From Amycolatopsis marina (GTDB taxonomy: Bacteria > Actinomycetota > Actinomycetes > Mycobacteriales > Pseudonocardiaceae), in the NCBI RefSeq assembly GCF_900111885.1, contig NZ_FOKG01000024.1:1-64000 (forward strand): a stretch of DNA of 64,000 nt, given 5' to 3'. The notes below the pieces were generated by a model. The model did no database searches. It was not told where the DNA came from and was given only the letters and a program-made list of their open reading frames with translations. Positions 7,634-17,367 of the stretch are shown here, one piece after another. Within the stretch, counting starts at the first letter, position 1; each line of letters starts with the position of its first letter. The position numbers and the translations under genes are program-made.

Positions 7634-9373
7634 CTACTTGGCGCCGCGCGTCCAGTTGACCGCTGCGCCGAATGGGCCTGCCAGCGGTGGGCCGGACGCG
7701 ACACCGATGACTCCGTCTCCCACAGCCAGGGTGTCGGCCAGTTGGAAGAGCGGTATCACCACGTTCTGCCGCCACAGTTCCGGTTCCAGTTCGGCGAGGG
7801 CCTCCGCGGGTTCGGCCGCACCGGTGAGCGCAGCCTCGATCGAGGGCTGCAGGCTCTCGACGCAGAACGCCGCGGGGTTCGCCGGCACGGTCGGCGTGTC
7901 AGGGGCCTGCTCCGCACGATCCAGTCCGCAGCCGAACAGCGACGCCAGCGTGGACGCGGGGTCTCCACCGGTCGGTTGCGGGACGACAGCGATGTCGATC
8001 CCGACGTTGCCGGTGTTGTTCACGGTCGGATCGCCCTGGCCGGACGCGACGGGCATCGCGAGCTGGCTCGCGAACAACTCCCGCGCGGGCGGGGTGACCA
8101 GCCGTACCTCCACCCCAGCGGCCACCAGTTGCCGCTGCAGCTCCTGGGCGATCCCGGTATAGGGCTCCTGGTCCTGCGGCGCCGCCAGCACGACTGAGAG
8201 CGTCTTGCCGTCCCTGGACCAGGTCCCCGCCTCGCGCTGGTAACCGGCCTCGGTCAGCAGCCGCTCCGCTTCGGCGGAGTTCGTCTTGGCGATGGGTGCG
8301 TCCGAAGGCAGCGTCGGCGTGTAACCGGCTGCGGACGGCGGCGTCACCTGGGCGTCGGCCCGCAAGGTGGCCGACGGCCCGCCGTCGACCCCCTCCTCGA
8401 TCAACTTCGACCTGTCGATGAGGGCGGCGACGCCTGCCCGGACCTGATCGTCGGCCAGCGCCGTGCCGACCGGCCGCAACAGCACCGAGGCCACCCTCGG
8501 CCGGGCGATCCGGTGCAGGTCGATCTCCTGCCCCAGCTCGCCGAACAGGTTGAGACCGGTGGCGTTGGTACGGGCTATCGCGAACTGGTCGTTGCCGCTG
8601 CGCAGCGCCGCGGCCATCCCGGCCTGGTCCGCGCTCCGCAGCACCAGCCGGTCGACCGCGGCAGGCTTCTCCCAGTAGCGTTCGTTGCGCTCCAGGATGA
8701 TCTCGCCCCTGGCCTTGTCCAGCGTCTTGATCGAGAACGGCCCGCCGTAGGCCGGGAAGCTGTCGGCGAGGGCGCCACGCCAGCCGCCTGGCGCGTCCTT
8801 GAGCAGGTGCGCGGGCAGCAGGTTGTCGAACAGCGTGCGCCAGCCCGAGTAGGACTTGCCGAAGGTGACCTCGACCCGTTTGCCGCCCTCCCTGGACTCG
8901 ATGCCCTCGATGAGCCGGTACCCCGCGGGCTGCACCACACCCGGCTCCGAGCGCATCGCGTCGGCGAGGTAGATGAAATCCTCGGCGGCGATCGGCGCCC
9001 CGTCCGACCAGGAGGCGTCGGGCCGGATGTCGTACGCGACCGTGAACGGGGACCGGCTCGTGACCTCCGCCGAGACCATCAGGGTCTCGTCCAGCGCCAG
9101 GGTGCCGTCGTCCTCAGGACGGAACACGGACGGCAGCAACAGCTGCGACAACGCGGTGGTCACGGTGGAGGCGTCGGCGATGTTGTGCGGGTTGTACCCG
9201 CCGCCGATGTCGTCCACGCCCACCGCGATCTGCGACTTCGTCTCCTCCGGCACCGGAGAGGACTCGGCGACCGGCGTGGTCACGACCGGCGGAGGCGGCT
9301 CGTTGGTGCAGCCGACAAGCGCGACGAGGACCAGCGAAAGGGACAATCCCGCACGTGAAAATCTCGACCGCAC
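7634..9373 (-). CDS. lpqW: LpqW-like family-5 solute-binding lipoprotein
   Basis: This 579-residue lipoprotein has signal peptide SLVLVALVGC (lipobox LVGC, about residues 15-18), a Pro-rich linker and an SBP_bac_5 domain (PDASWSDGAPIAAEDFIYLADAM; ERNERYWEKPAAVDRLVL). The GTG at 9373 is chosen because an AGGAG sits 5 nt upstream and the signal peptide starts there. It is far more diverged than the two tandem binding proteins. It lies directly downstream of typA on the same strand, as lpqW (Rv1166) does in mycobacteria. There LpqW influences phosphatidylinositol-mannoside/lipomannan synthesis rather than peptide uptake. Orthology rests on synteny and fold and is inference. Confidence 0.75.
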   Translation of the reverse strand: MRSRFSRAGLSLSLVLVALVGCTNEPPPPVVTTPVAESSPVPEETKSQIAVGVDDIGGGYNPHNIADASTVTTALSQLLLPSVFRPEDDGTLALDETLMVSAEVTSRSPFTVAYDIRPDASWSDGAPIAAEDFIYLADAMRSEPGVVQPAGYRLIEGIESREGGKRVEVTFGKSYSGWRTLFDNLLPAHLLKDAPGGWRGALADSFPAYGGPFSIKTLDKARGEIILERNERYWEKPAAVDRLVLRSADQAGMAAALRSGNDQFAIARTNATGLNLFGELGQEIDLHRIARPRVASVLLRPVGTALADDQVRAGVAALIDRSKLIEEGVDGGPSATLRADAQVTPPSAAGYTPTLPSDAPIAKTNSAEAERLLTEAGYQREAGTWSRDGKTLSVVLAAPQDQEPYTGIAQELQRQLVAAGVEVRLVTPPARELFASQLAMPVASGQGDPTVNNTGNVGIDIAVVPQPTGGDPASTLASLFGCGLDRAEQAPDTPTVPANPAAFCVESLQPSIEAALTGAAEPAEALAELEPELWRQNVVIPLFQLADTLAVGDGVIGVASGPPLAGPFGAAVNWTRGAK

Positions 9374-9567
9374 TGCGTCTCCTCGCCTCGCCTCACTCGC
9401 CGGCGGGCCCGCCATCCTCCCACGCGGGTCTCCTGCCGCGGTTCCGAGAGTGCCAGACAGCCCTGCGTTCCGGCTTCGGGTACCGCTAACTGGCGGACGT
9501 TTCACACCACGTCCAGGTTCCCGTTCCCGCGAGTTCGTGACTTCCGGCCACCGGTGTGCGAGGCGGC

Positions 9568-11508
<1,941 letters not shown>

Positions 11509-11640
11509 GAATGAGCTCCTGAGACTGGGTATCGGGTAGTCGACCGCGTTGAGCGCGTCACAGCGGTGACCGACTCTGGTCACACGCGATCTCGTACCAG
11601 GATACCCCGTGCCCGGTTGTGACGAGGCCCACGCCCAATA

Positions 11641-11659
11641 ATCGGTTAGGCTCACCTAA
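11641..11659 (+). promoter_or_regulatory. Candidate iron box (IdeR/DmdR operator)
   Basis: The 19-mer at 11641-11659 matches the IdeR/DtxR consensus TTAGGTTAGGCTAACCTAA at 16 of 19 positions. The last 14 bases match at 13 of 14 and include the TTAGG/CCTAA half-sites. It lies 40 bp before the microprotein start and about 130 bp upstream of typA on the other strand. This suggests iron-dependent repression of the microprotein and possibly of typA. Confidence 0.7.
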
Positions 11660-11699
11660 CGTGGAAAGTCATCCCGAAGACCGGTGACTGGAGTGTGGC

Positions 11700-11852
11700 G
11701 TGGGCAAGAAGCACGATGGCGACGACCCGCGGGCCGTCGTGCGCAAGCTGATCAAGTCCGGCAAGGTCAAGAAGAAGTGCTGCAAGTCGAAGCCGCGCTG
11801 CAAGAAGTGCCCGGTGCTCGCCCTGAAGAAGGCAAAGGCCAAGGCGGCCTGA
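11700..11852 (+). CDS. Iron-box-associated Cys/Lys-rich microprotein (50 aa)
   Basis: This is a 50-residue, strongly basic protein with a GTG start; GGAG lies 6 nt upstream. Its centre reads KKKCCKSKPRCKKCPVL, giving four cysteines at residues 27, 28, 34 and 37 (CC-X5-C-X2-C). That pattern could bind zinc or an Fe-S cluster. A Lys/Ala tail (ALKKAKAKAA) follows, and no signal peptide or membrane segment is present. A near-consensus iron box sits 40 bp upstream. Similar short Cys/Lys-rich hypothetical proteins are known in actinobacteria, but I know of no assigned function. Nucleic-acid binding plus metal sensing is a possibility only. Confidence 0.75.
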   Translation: MGKKHDGDDPRAVVRKLIKSGKVKKKCCKSKPRCKKCPVLALKKAKAKAA

Positions 11853-11889
11853 GCGCAGAGCCCAGCGCCGGTCTGGTGCGGGGTACGCG

Positions 11890-12189
11890 CTAAAGCGAAA
11901 CCGCTTCGTTCAACATGTTCAATTCGTGGGCGGTCCTGGTGGCCGCGAATTCGATCACCTCGTAACTTGCCAGATGCTGAATCGAGAACGGATCGGTGGC
12001 CAGGATGGCATCCAGTTTGCCCCTGGCCATCGGCTTGGCGATGATCACGCCACCAACCCGGCGGTCGCGCATGCCGGAGGCCAGGAAATTGCCGTGCTCG
12101 TAGTGTTTCGCCAGCCACTCGGCGTGATCCGCCAGCGAATAGTCGATCTCCTGCAAGGGCGCTGTGTAGTTGACCAGTACGACATACAT
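11890..12189 (-). CDS. YciI-like protein
   Basis: This 99-residue protein has the dimeric ferredoxin-like YCII fold. It starts MYVVLVNYTAPLQEID, has the conserved His in DHAEWLAKHYEHGNFLASG (residues about 21-39), and then GGVIIAKPMARGKLDAILATDPF. Members resemble small oxygenases or isomerases (EthD/muconolactone type), but no reaction is established for most. No clear ribosome binding site precedes the ATG. It converges with the microprotein gene, 37 bp apart. Confidence 0.85.
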   Translation of the reverse strand: MYVVLVNYTAPLQEIDYSLADHAEWLAKHYEHGNFLASGMRDRRVGGVIIAKPMARGKLDAILATDPFSIQHLASYEVIEFAATRTAHELNMLNEAVSL

Positions 12190-12499
12190 GTACTGAGGTT
12201 AAACCCGCTCAACCACGGTGAATACCGTTGATGTCCACGTCGATACGAATTATTGACAAGGCCGGCCAACGTCTTTGTTCCTGCTTTTCGCCGTATTACC
12301 CGAAGGGTTGCTGATCTTCACGATGGGCAGCACCCGGCCCCTGCTACTCTCGGCCCGTGTTCGCACGTCTCGCTCAGTGGTGGCCGCCGGCAGGCGGCCC
12401 CCGCACTGTGCGCTGACACATCCGACGGCCGTCCCGTGACGGCCGTGGCTCTGTGGACATCCGGCCTTCCCGGGCGGCACGACCCAGGGAAGGCACTCG
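12190..12499. other. 310-bp divergent region between the YciI gene and trpS
   Basis: No coding signal is seen. A short perfect hairpin, ACGGCCGT at 12425-12432 and 12439-12446 with loop CCCGTG, lies in the probable trpS leader about 55 bp before its start. The YciI side is comparatively AT-rich and probably carries the divergent promoters. Confidence 0.5.
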
Positions 12500-13489
12500 A
12501 TGACCAGGCTCTCCGGCATCACCCCGTCCGGCCGCGTTCAGCTCGGCAATTACCTCGGCGCGATTCGGCACTGGGCCAAGGGAAGCGGCGACGACCTGTA
12601 CTTCGTGTCCGATCTGCACGCGATGACGACGGCGTACAACCCGGCACGGCTGCGCTCGCTCACCACGGAGCAGCTGGCGGTGCTGATCGCGGCCGGGATC
12701 CCGGCCGACTCGGTCTTCGTGCAGTCGGACCTGACCCGCGAACTCGGCGCGCTGACCTGGCTGCTGGAGTGCACCTGCACCTACGGCGAGGCGGGCCGGA
12801 TGATCCAGTTCAAGGAGAAGGCCGGGGCCAAGTCCGGCAAGGGACGTACCGGCGCCCGGCTGAGCCTGCTCACCTATCCGGTGCTGATGGCGGCCGACAT
12901 CCTGTTGCAAGGCGCGACAGAGGTGCCGGTCGGTGCGGACCAGGTCCAGCACGTGGAGCTCGCCAGAGCACTGGCCAGGAGGTTCAACGCGACGTACGGG
13001 GAGGTCTTCCCGATTCCTCGCGCGGTCCTGCCGCCGGTCGCGGCGCGGGTCAGGGATCTGAGCGACCCGTCCCGCAAGATGTCGAAGTCGACCCGGGACT
13101 CGGTGGGCGTGATCTTCGTGCTGGACGAACCGGACCTGATACGGCGCAAGATCCGGCGTGCGGTCACCGACGGCGCCACCGAGACCATCAGCGCCGAGCC
13201 GGGCAACCCCGCGCGGGCGGGGGTGACCAACCTGGTCGAGATCCTCGCCGCGTGCACCGCCTCGGATCCCGACGGCGCGGTAGCCGGGATCGGCTCCTAC
13301 CGGCAGCTCAAGGAGACGGTGGCCGAAGCCGTGATCGAGACCCTGCGGCCCGTGCGCGAGGGCGCCACGACGCTGCTCGCCGATCCAGCCGAACTCGGCA
13401 GGGTGCGCAAGACCGGCGCGGGGAGGGCGGCCGAACGCGGCGAGCACCGGCTCAGCGCCGCGTTACGGCTGGCGGGCGCCGGTCAGTAG
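12500..13489 (+). CDS. trpS: Tryptophanyl-tRNA synthetase (divergent type)
   Basis: This 329-residue class I synthetase charges tRNA-Trp. It shows the HIGH-type signature in GITPSGRVQLGNYLGAIRHW (residues 5-24) and KMSKS in SRKMSKSTRDSVG (about 192-204), with normal family length. The Rossmann segment reads LTRELGALTWLLECTCTYGEAGRMIQFKEK. Familiar bacterial TrpRS have a VPEHAQLGW-type segment there, so this is a divergent branch. Some actinobacteria carry a second, inhibitor-resistant TrpRS; this could be such a copy or the only one. The ATG has AGGGAAGG upstream. Its 3' end overlaps the convergent NUDIX gene by 27 bp. Confidence 0.93.
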   Translation: MTRLSGITPSGRVQLGNYLGAIRHWAKGSGDDLYFVSDLHAMTTAYNPARLRSLTTEQLAVLIAAGIPADSVFVQSDLTRELGALTWLLECTCTYGEAGRMIQFKEKAGAKSGKGRTGARLSLLTYPVLMAADILLQGATEVPVGADQVQHVELARALARRFNATYGEVFPIPRAVLPPVAARVRDLSDPSRKMSKSTRDSVGVIFVLDEPDLIRRKIRRAVTDGATETISAEPGNPARAGVTNLVEILAACTASDPDGAVAGIGSYRQLKETVAEAVIETLRPVREGATTLLADPAELGRVRKTGAGRAAERGEHRLSAALRLAGAGQ

Positions 13490-13873
13490 CTCGCCGAGGT
13501 CGGGCAACAGAACACGATCCGCGGGCAGCCACTCCACGGTGTCCAGCTCGGCGGCGGTGAGCCAGCGCAGCGCCCGGTGCTCCACGGCGCGTGGCTCACC
13601 GTCGCCGGACAGCGCAGCGGCGTAGATCCGCAGCACGGACCCCCCTGGCAGGTCGATTTCCGGCCCGATCCGCCCACCCACGCGCACGGCCACGCCGAGT
13701 TCCTCGGCGCACTCCCTGCGCAGTGCGAGCGCGTCGGACTCGCCGGGCTCGACCCGCCCGCCCGGCAGCTCCCACAGGCCCGCGGCCTCCGCGGGATAGG
13801 AACGTTGCTGAGCGAGCAGCGAACCGGAGCGCACGATCGCGGCTCCGACGATCACACGAGTCGTCACGAGCAC
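13463..13873 (-). CDS. NUDIX hydrolase, MutT-like (8-oxo-dGTP type)
   Basis: This 136-residue protein has a full Nudix box, GGRVEPGESDALALRRECAEELGV (GX5EX7REUXEEXGU, residues about 39-62), preceded by AGLWELPGG as in MutT enzymes. It probably hydrolyses oxidised nucleoside triphosphates, protecting DNA from mispairs; other nucleotide substrates are possible. The start could be the ATG or the GTG at the third codon. Its stop overlaps the convergent trpS 3' end. Confidence 0.87.
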   Translation of the reverse strand: MLVTTRVIVGAAIVRSGSLLAQQRSYPAEAAGLWELPGGRVEPGESDALALRRECAEELGVAVRVGGRIGPEIDLPGGSVLRIYAAALSGDGEPRAVEHRALRWLTAAELDTVEWLPADRVLLPDLGELLTGARQP

Positions 13874-13906
13874 GGCACCCTACCGGTGGCCCACCTCATC
13901 CCGGGC

Positions 13907-15244
13907 TCAGACGGGTACGGCGGGCCAGATCACCTGGAATCTCGCGCCGCCCTCGGGGGACTCGCCGACCAGCACCCTGCCGCCCCTGCGCCGGGCCGCT
14001 TCCGCGACCATCGCCAGCCCGAGCCCGGCACCGCCGGACGAGCGGGCGCGGTCGTCCCCGACGCGATAGAAGCGGTCGAACACACGGTCGCGGTGCTCGG
14101 GCGGGATTCCGGGGCCGTCGTCGTCGACGACGACCCTGACGGTGGAGCGGGAGGCGAGCACCGACACCACGATCTGTCCCTCGGCATAGCGGCACGCGTT
14201 GCGTAGCAGGTTGTTCAGCACCAGCTCGACCTCCGCGTGTGTCGCCCGCGCCCACGCGCGGGGAACGACACCGCTGACCCGGGCGTGTGGCGCGCCCTGC
14301 GGGAGCCTGGCCACGGCGGCGCGTGCCTCGGAGATCAGTTCCACGGGCTCGGCAGGCGACAACTCACCCGCGTCGGACCGAGCCAGTGCGAGCAGTCCGT
14401 CCAGCAGCGCGGACAGCCGTTCGGACTCCTCGAGGATGTCGGCCAGCGTCTCCTGGGCCAGTTCCGGGTCCGGTGCCGCGACCGCCACCTCGGCCTGCAC
14501 CCGGATCGAAGCCACCGGCGAACGCAGCTCGTGCGCCGCGTCCCCGGTGAACCGGCGCAGCCGCTCGCTCACCTCCTCGTGCCTGGCGAGCAGTTCGTTG
14601 AACTCCACCGCCAGCGCCCGGAGCTCGTCGCGCGCCTCCGGAACGGGAAGGCGCCCGCCCTGTGGCAGCCCCCGCACCGATCGGCGCATCCGGCCGACGG
14701 GCCGTAGTGCCGAGCCAACGCCGAACCACGTAGCCAGCCCCGCGACCAGGGCGCTGACCAGCGCCACCAGCAGCAGCCAGCGAGATCCGTCGACGACGGC
14801 CGTGGTGAACCCGACCAGTGGCGTTCCGGCGATCACCAGCCGCTGCGTGCCGTCGGGCGCCGAGACGACCTCACCACGCCACCGCCAGTCAGTGCCTTCG
14901 GCGGACTCGCCGTGCGCGGGCAGACCGGCTTTCAGGTTTCGGATCGCGTCCTCGCTGAGACCGGTGGGTGCCCCAGCGTCCAACGGCGTTCCCGCCGTGT
15001 CGAGCACGCGCACCAACGCCGACGCGGCCTCGGCGGGTGGGGTGCCCGCGGCGACCGCGGCCGATGCGGGTGCCAACGCGGCGTTCAGTTCCTTGTCCAC
15101 CGAGTCGACGAGCAGCGGGCCGAGGAGTTTCCCGGCCAGCAGCGCGAGCCCGACCAGGAAGCCGAGGGTGATCGTGGCCGCGATCAGGGTGATCCGGAAC
15201 CGGAGGCTCCGCCCGCGCCACCACTGCCGGGGAGAGCGCGTCAC
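13907..15244 (-). CDS. Sensor histidine kinase
   Basis: This 445-residue membrane kinase has a first transmembrane helix (residues about 15-40) and an extracytoplasmic sensor region of about 110 residues. A second helix (WLLLVALVSALVAGLATWFGVG), a HAMP linker and a HisKA phospho-acceptor site (GDAAHELRSPVASI) follow. The HATPase domain shows N-box NNLLRNACRYA and G-boxes DDDGPGIP and GGAGLGLAM. Its ATG overlaps the stop of the response-regulator gene by 4 bp. Divergent to the pair lies a LolA-like protein with an ABC exporter, the most likely output. The signal is unknown; envelope stress is a reasonable guess. Confidence 0.93.
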   Translation of the reverse strand: MTRSPRQWWRGRSLRFRITLIAATITLGFLVGLALLAGKLLGPLLVDSVDKELNAALAPASAAVAAGTPPAEAASALVRVLDTAGTPLDAGAPTGLSEDAIRNLKAGLPAHGESAEGTDWRWRGEVVSAPDGTQRLVIAGTPLVGFTTAVVDGSRWLLLVALVSALVAGLATWFGVGSALRPVGRMRRSVRGLPQGGRLPVPEARDELRALAVEFNELLARHEEVSERLRRFTGDAAHELRSPVASIRVQAEVAVAAPDPELAQETLADILEESERLSALLDGLLALARSDAGELSPAEPVELISEARAAVARLPQGAPHARVSGVVPRAWARATHAEVELVLNNLLRNACRYAEGQIVVSVLASRSTVRVVVDDDGPGIPPEHRDRVFDRFYRVGDDRARSSGGAGLGLAMVAEAARRRGGRVLVGESPEGGARFQVIWPAVPV

Positions 15245-15999
15245 CCCGCCCCGGTCCCGGTGGTCGTGTGCGGCGCGGCGCCTGGTCGGCCGCTGCGGAC
15301 CTCCTGCCCCTGCTCGGAGGCGAGGTAGCCGTGCCCCCGGACGGTCCGCAGCAGCGCCCCCGCGCCCGCCGCATCGAGCTTGCGCCGTACGTACCCCACG
15401 TAGACCTCGACCACGTTGCGCGTCGCGGCCTGTTCGTCGCCCCAGACCGCGCGCAGCAGTTCGTCCTTGGTCACCACCGTGCCTGCCCTGCCCACCAGCA
15501 CTTCCAGCAGTGCGAACTCACGGGGGCTCAGGGCAATCTGCTCGTCGTGCCACCGGACGTCCCTGGTCGCCCTGTCCACGACGAGCCCGCCGAGCCGGAG
15601 CGGGCCACGGGTGCCCTCGGCCGATGCCCTGCGGAGCACCGCACGGACCTGCGCGACCAGCACCACGAAAGAGAAGGGCTTCACCAGGTACCCGTCGGCA
15701 CCGAGGTCGAGCCCGTCGGCCTGGTCGACCTCGCCGTCCTTCGCCGAGATCAGCAGCACGGGGGTGCTGACCCCGCCGGCGCGCAGGTGCTGCAGCACGC
15801 GGTATCCGGACAGCCCGGGCAGCATGATGTCGAGCAGCAGCACGTCGAACGACCCGGTCTGCGCCAGTCGCAGGGCCGCAGGTCCATCCGCCGCGGTGAC
15901 GACGTCCATACCCTCGGCGCGCAGGCCGCGATCGAGCGCTTTGCGCACTCCGGGCTCGTCGTCGACCACCAGAACTCGAGGTTTCACGGTTCTCAGCAT
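15241..15999 (-). CDS. OmpR/PhoB-family response regulator
   Basis: This 252-residue regulator has a receiver domain (acidic pair VVDDE, phospho-acceptor Asp in VLLLDIMLPGLSGYRVL, conserved Lys in YLVKPFSF) and a winged-helix DNA-binding domain (FALLEVLVGRAGTVVTKDELLRAVW; VEVYVGYVRRKLDAAG; LRTVRGHGYLA). The next gene encodes its partner kinase. The start faces a divergent LolA/ABC operon across 263 bp that contain two copies of the 20-bp palindrome. Autoregulation and control of the divergent operon are plausible but not shown. Confidence 0.93.
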   Translation of the reverse strand: MLRTVKPRVLVVDDEPGVRKALDRGLRAEGMDVVTAADGPAALRLAQTGSFDVLLLDIMLPGLSGYRVLQHLRAGGVSTPVLLISAKDGEVDQADGLDLGADGYLVKPFSFVVLVAQVRAVLRRASAEGTRGPLRLGGLVVDRATRDVRWHDEQIALSPREFALLEVLVGRAGTVVTKDELLRAVWGDEQAATRNVVEVYVGYVRRKLDAAGAGALLRTVRGHGYLASEQGQEVRSGRPGAAPHTTTGTGAG

Positions 16000-16080
16000 G
16001 CCGTCTCGGCCGATTTCGCGCGCCCGCTCTCAGCACACTCTCAGCACTCTCCGGGGCTCTGTGTACCCCAGCCCCCTTTG

Positions 16081-16100
16081 GCACTTTCCCGGGAAAGTGT
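16081..16100. repeat. GCACTTTCCCGGGAAAGTGC palindrome, copy 1 (one mismatch)
   Basis: A 19/20 match to the intergenic palindrome family, with the last base T. It lies between divergent genes, so it is not a 3'-end terminator. Its centre is 53 bp from copy 2. Confidence 0.9.
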
Positions 16101-16133
16101 CGCGAAGGCAGGCCCCTGACCTGCACCAGCCTC

Positions 16134-16153
16134 GCACTTTCCCGGGAAAGTGC
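16134..16153. repeat. GCACTTTCCCGGGAAAGTGC palindrome, copy 2
   Basis: A perfect 20-bp palindrome in the divergent promoter region of the two-component and LolA/ABC operons. Confidence 0.95.
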
Positions 16154-16262
16154 GGTGTCCTGAATGACTGGACACCACGCTCTCAGGGCCATCTCAGGAC
16201 GAGAAGAGCAGCCTCGAAGGAGGGAAACACGCACACTGGTTGTGCCGACACAGGGAGAGAAC

Positions 16263-17306
16263 GTGAATCCGAAGAAGAGAGCGATCACCGTAGCCGTGGC
16301 GGGGACGGCAGCAGGGGCCCTCGGGCTCGGACTGGTCGCGATGCCCGCGGGGGCGGGCGACGATCCACAACTGCCCGCGATCAGCGCCGAGGAACTCGTC
16401 GAGTCCGCACTACGGGCCGACACCCCGGAACTCGCGGGGACGGTGCAGGCCGACAACAACCTCGGCCTCCCGTCGATACCTGGGGTGCCCGCACTGGACC
16501 TGGACTCGGCGAAGGTCTACAGCGACGGCGAGGGACGCAGCAAGCTGATGTTGCGACAGGGCGGCAGCGATCACACGATCGTGCAGAACGGGGCAACGGT
16601 CTGGTCCTACGACTCGGCCGCCAACTCCGCCACCCGCATGCAGCTGCCAGAGGACGAGCGCGAAGCCAAGTCCGCCGAGCAGGCCGCGGATCCGACCGCC
16701 ATCGCCGCTCAGGTGCTCGGTGCGATCCGGGAGAGCAGCACGGTCGCCGTCGACGGGACGGCGACAGTCGCGGACCGTGCGGCCTACGAGCTCGTACTCA
16801 CCCCCAAGCCCGACGAGCGCACACTCCTGCGTGAGGTGCGGGTCGCGGTGGACTCCGGCACCCGGCTGCCGCTGCGCCTCGAGGTCATGGTCAACGGCAC
16901 GACCGACCCGGCCCTGAGTGTCGGCTTCAGCGAGATCAGCTTCGGCGACCAGCCGGAGGACCTGTTCCGCTTCACTCCGCCGCCGGGCGCGACGGTGACC
17001 GAGAAGAGCTTCGAGGACGACCCGAAGCGGCAGCACGCCGATGCCACCCCTGAGGACATCCGGTTCGTCGGCGAAGGCTGGGACACGGTGATCGTGACCA
17101 AGTTCCCGAACGGCGCGGCCACGTTCGACGACGGTGACCTCGACGTGCGCGGACTGCTCGACCAGATCGGCAGGCCGGTCAGCGGACCGTTCGGCAGCGG
17201 GCACGTGGTCAGCACGAACGCCGTCAACGCGCTCGTCACCGACGACGGCAGGGTCGCCGCGGGCGCCGTGCCGGAACAGGTGCTGATGGAGGCATTGACC
17301 CAATGA
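16263..17306 (+). CDS. LolA-like secreted protein
   Basis: This 347-residue exported protein has a Sec-type signal (RAITVAVAGTAAGALGLGLVAMPAGA). An incomplete LolA/LolB-like beta fold follows (ELVESALRADTPELAGTVQADNNLGLPSIP; SKLMLRQGGSDHTIVQNGATVWSYDSAANSATR; EDLFRFTPPPGATVTE). In actinobacteria such proteins are thought to handle lipids or lipoproteins at the membrane surface. The GTG at 16263 is chosen because GGGAGAG lies just upstream and the signal peptide begins there. Two ABC exporter genes follow closely in the same direction, suggesting one envelope-related export unit governed by the divergent two-component system. Confidence 0.8.
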   Translation: MNPKKRAITVAVAGTAAGALGLGLVAMPAGAGDDPQLPAISAEELVESALRADTPELAGTVQADNNLGLPSIPGVPALDLDSAKVYSDGEGRSKLMLRQGGSDHTIVQNGATVWSYDSAANSATRMQLPEDEREAKSAEQAADPTAIAAQVLGAIRESSTVAVDGTATVADRAAYELVLTPKPDERTLLREVRVAVDSGTRLPLRLEVMVNGTTDPALSVGFSEISFGDQPEDLFRFTPPPGATVTEKSFEDDPKRQHADATPEDIRFVGEGWDTVIVTKFPNGAATFDDGDLDVRGLLDQIGRPVSGPFGSGHVVSTNAVNALVTDDGRVAAGAVPEQVLMEALTQ

Positions 17307-17367
17307 GTGGGCAAGTCGGGTACAGCACTGAGCGATGTGCAGCCCGCCGGCGAGTGAGGCAAGCGAC

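Noticed and set aside
12425-12446. T-box or trp attenuator before trpS
   Set aside because: There is a hairpin but no T-box sequence, specifier loop or Trp-codon leader peptide.
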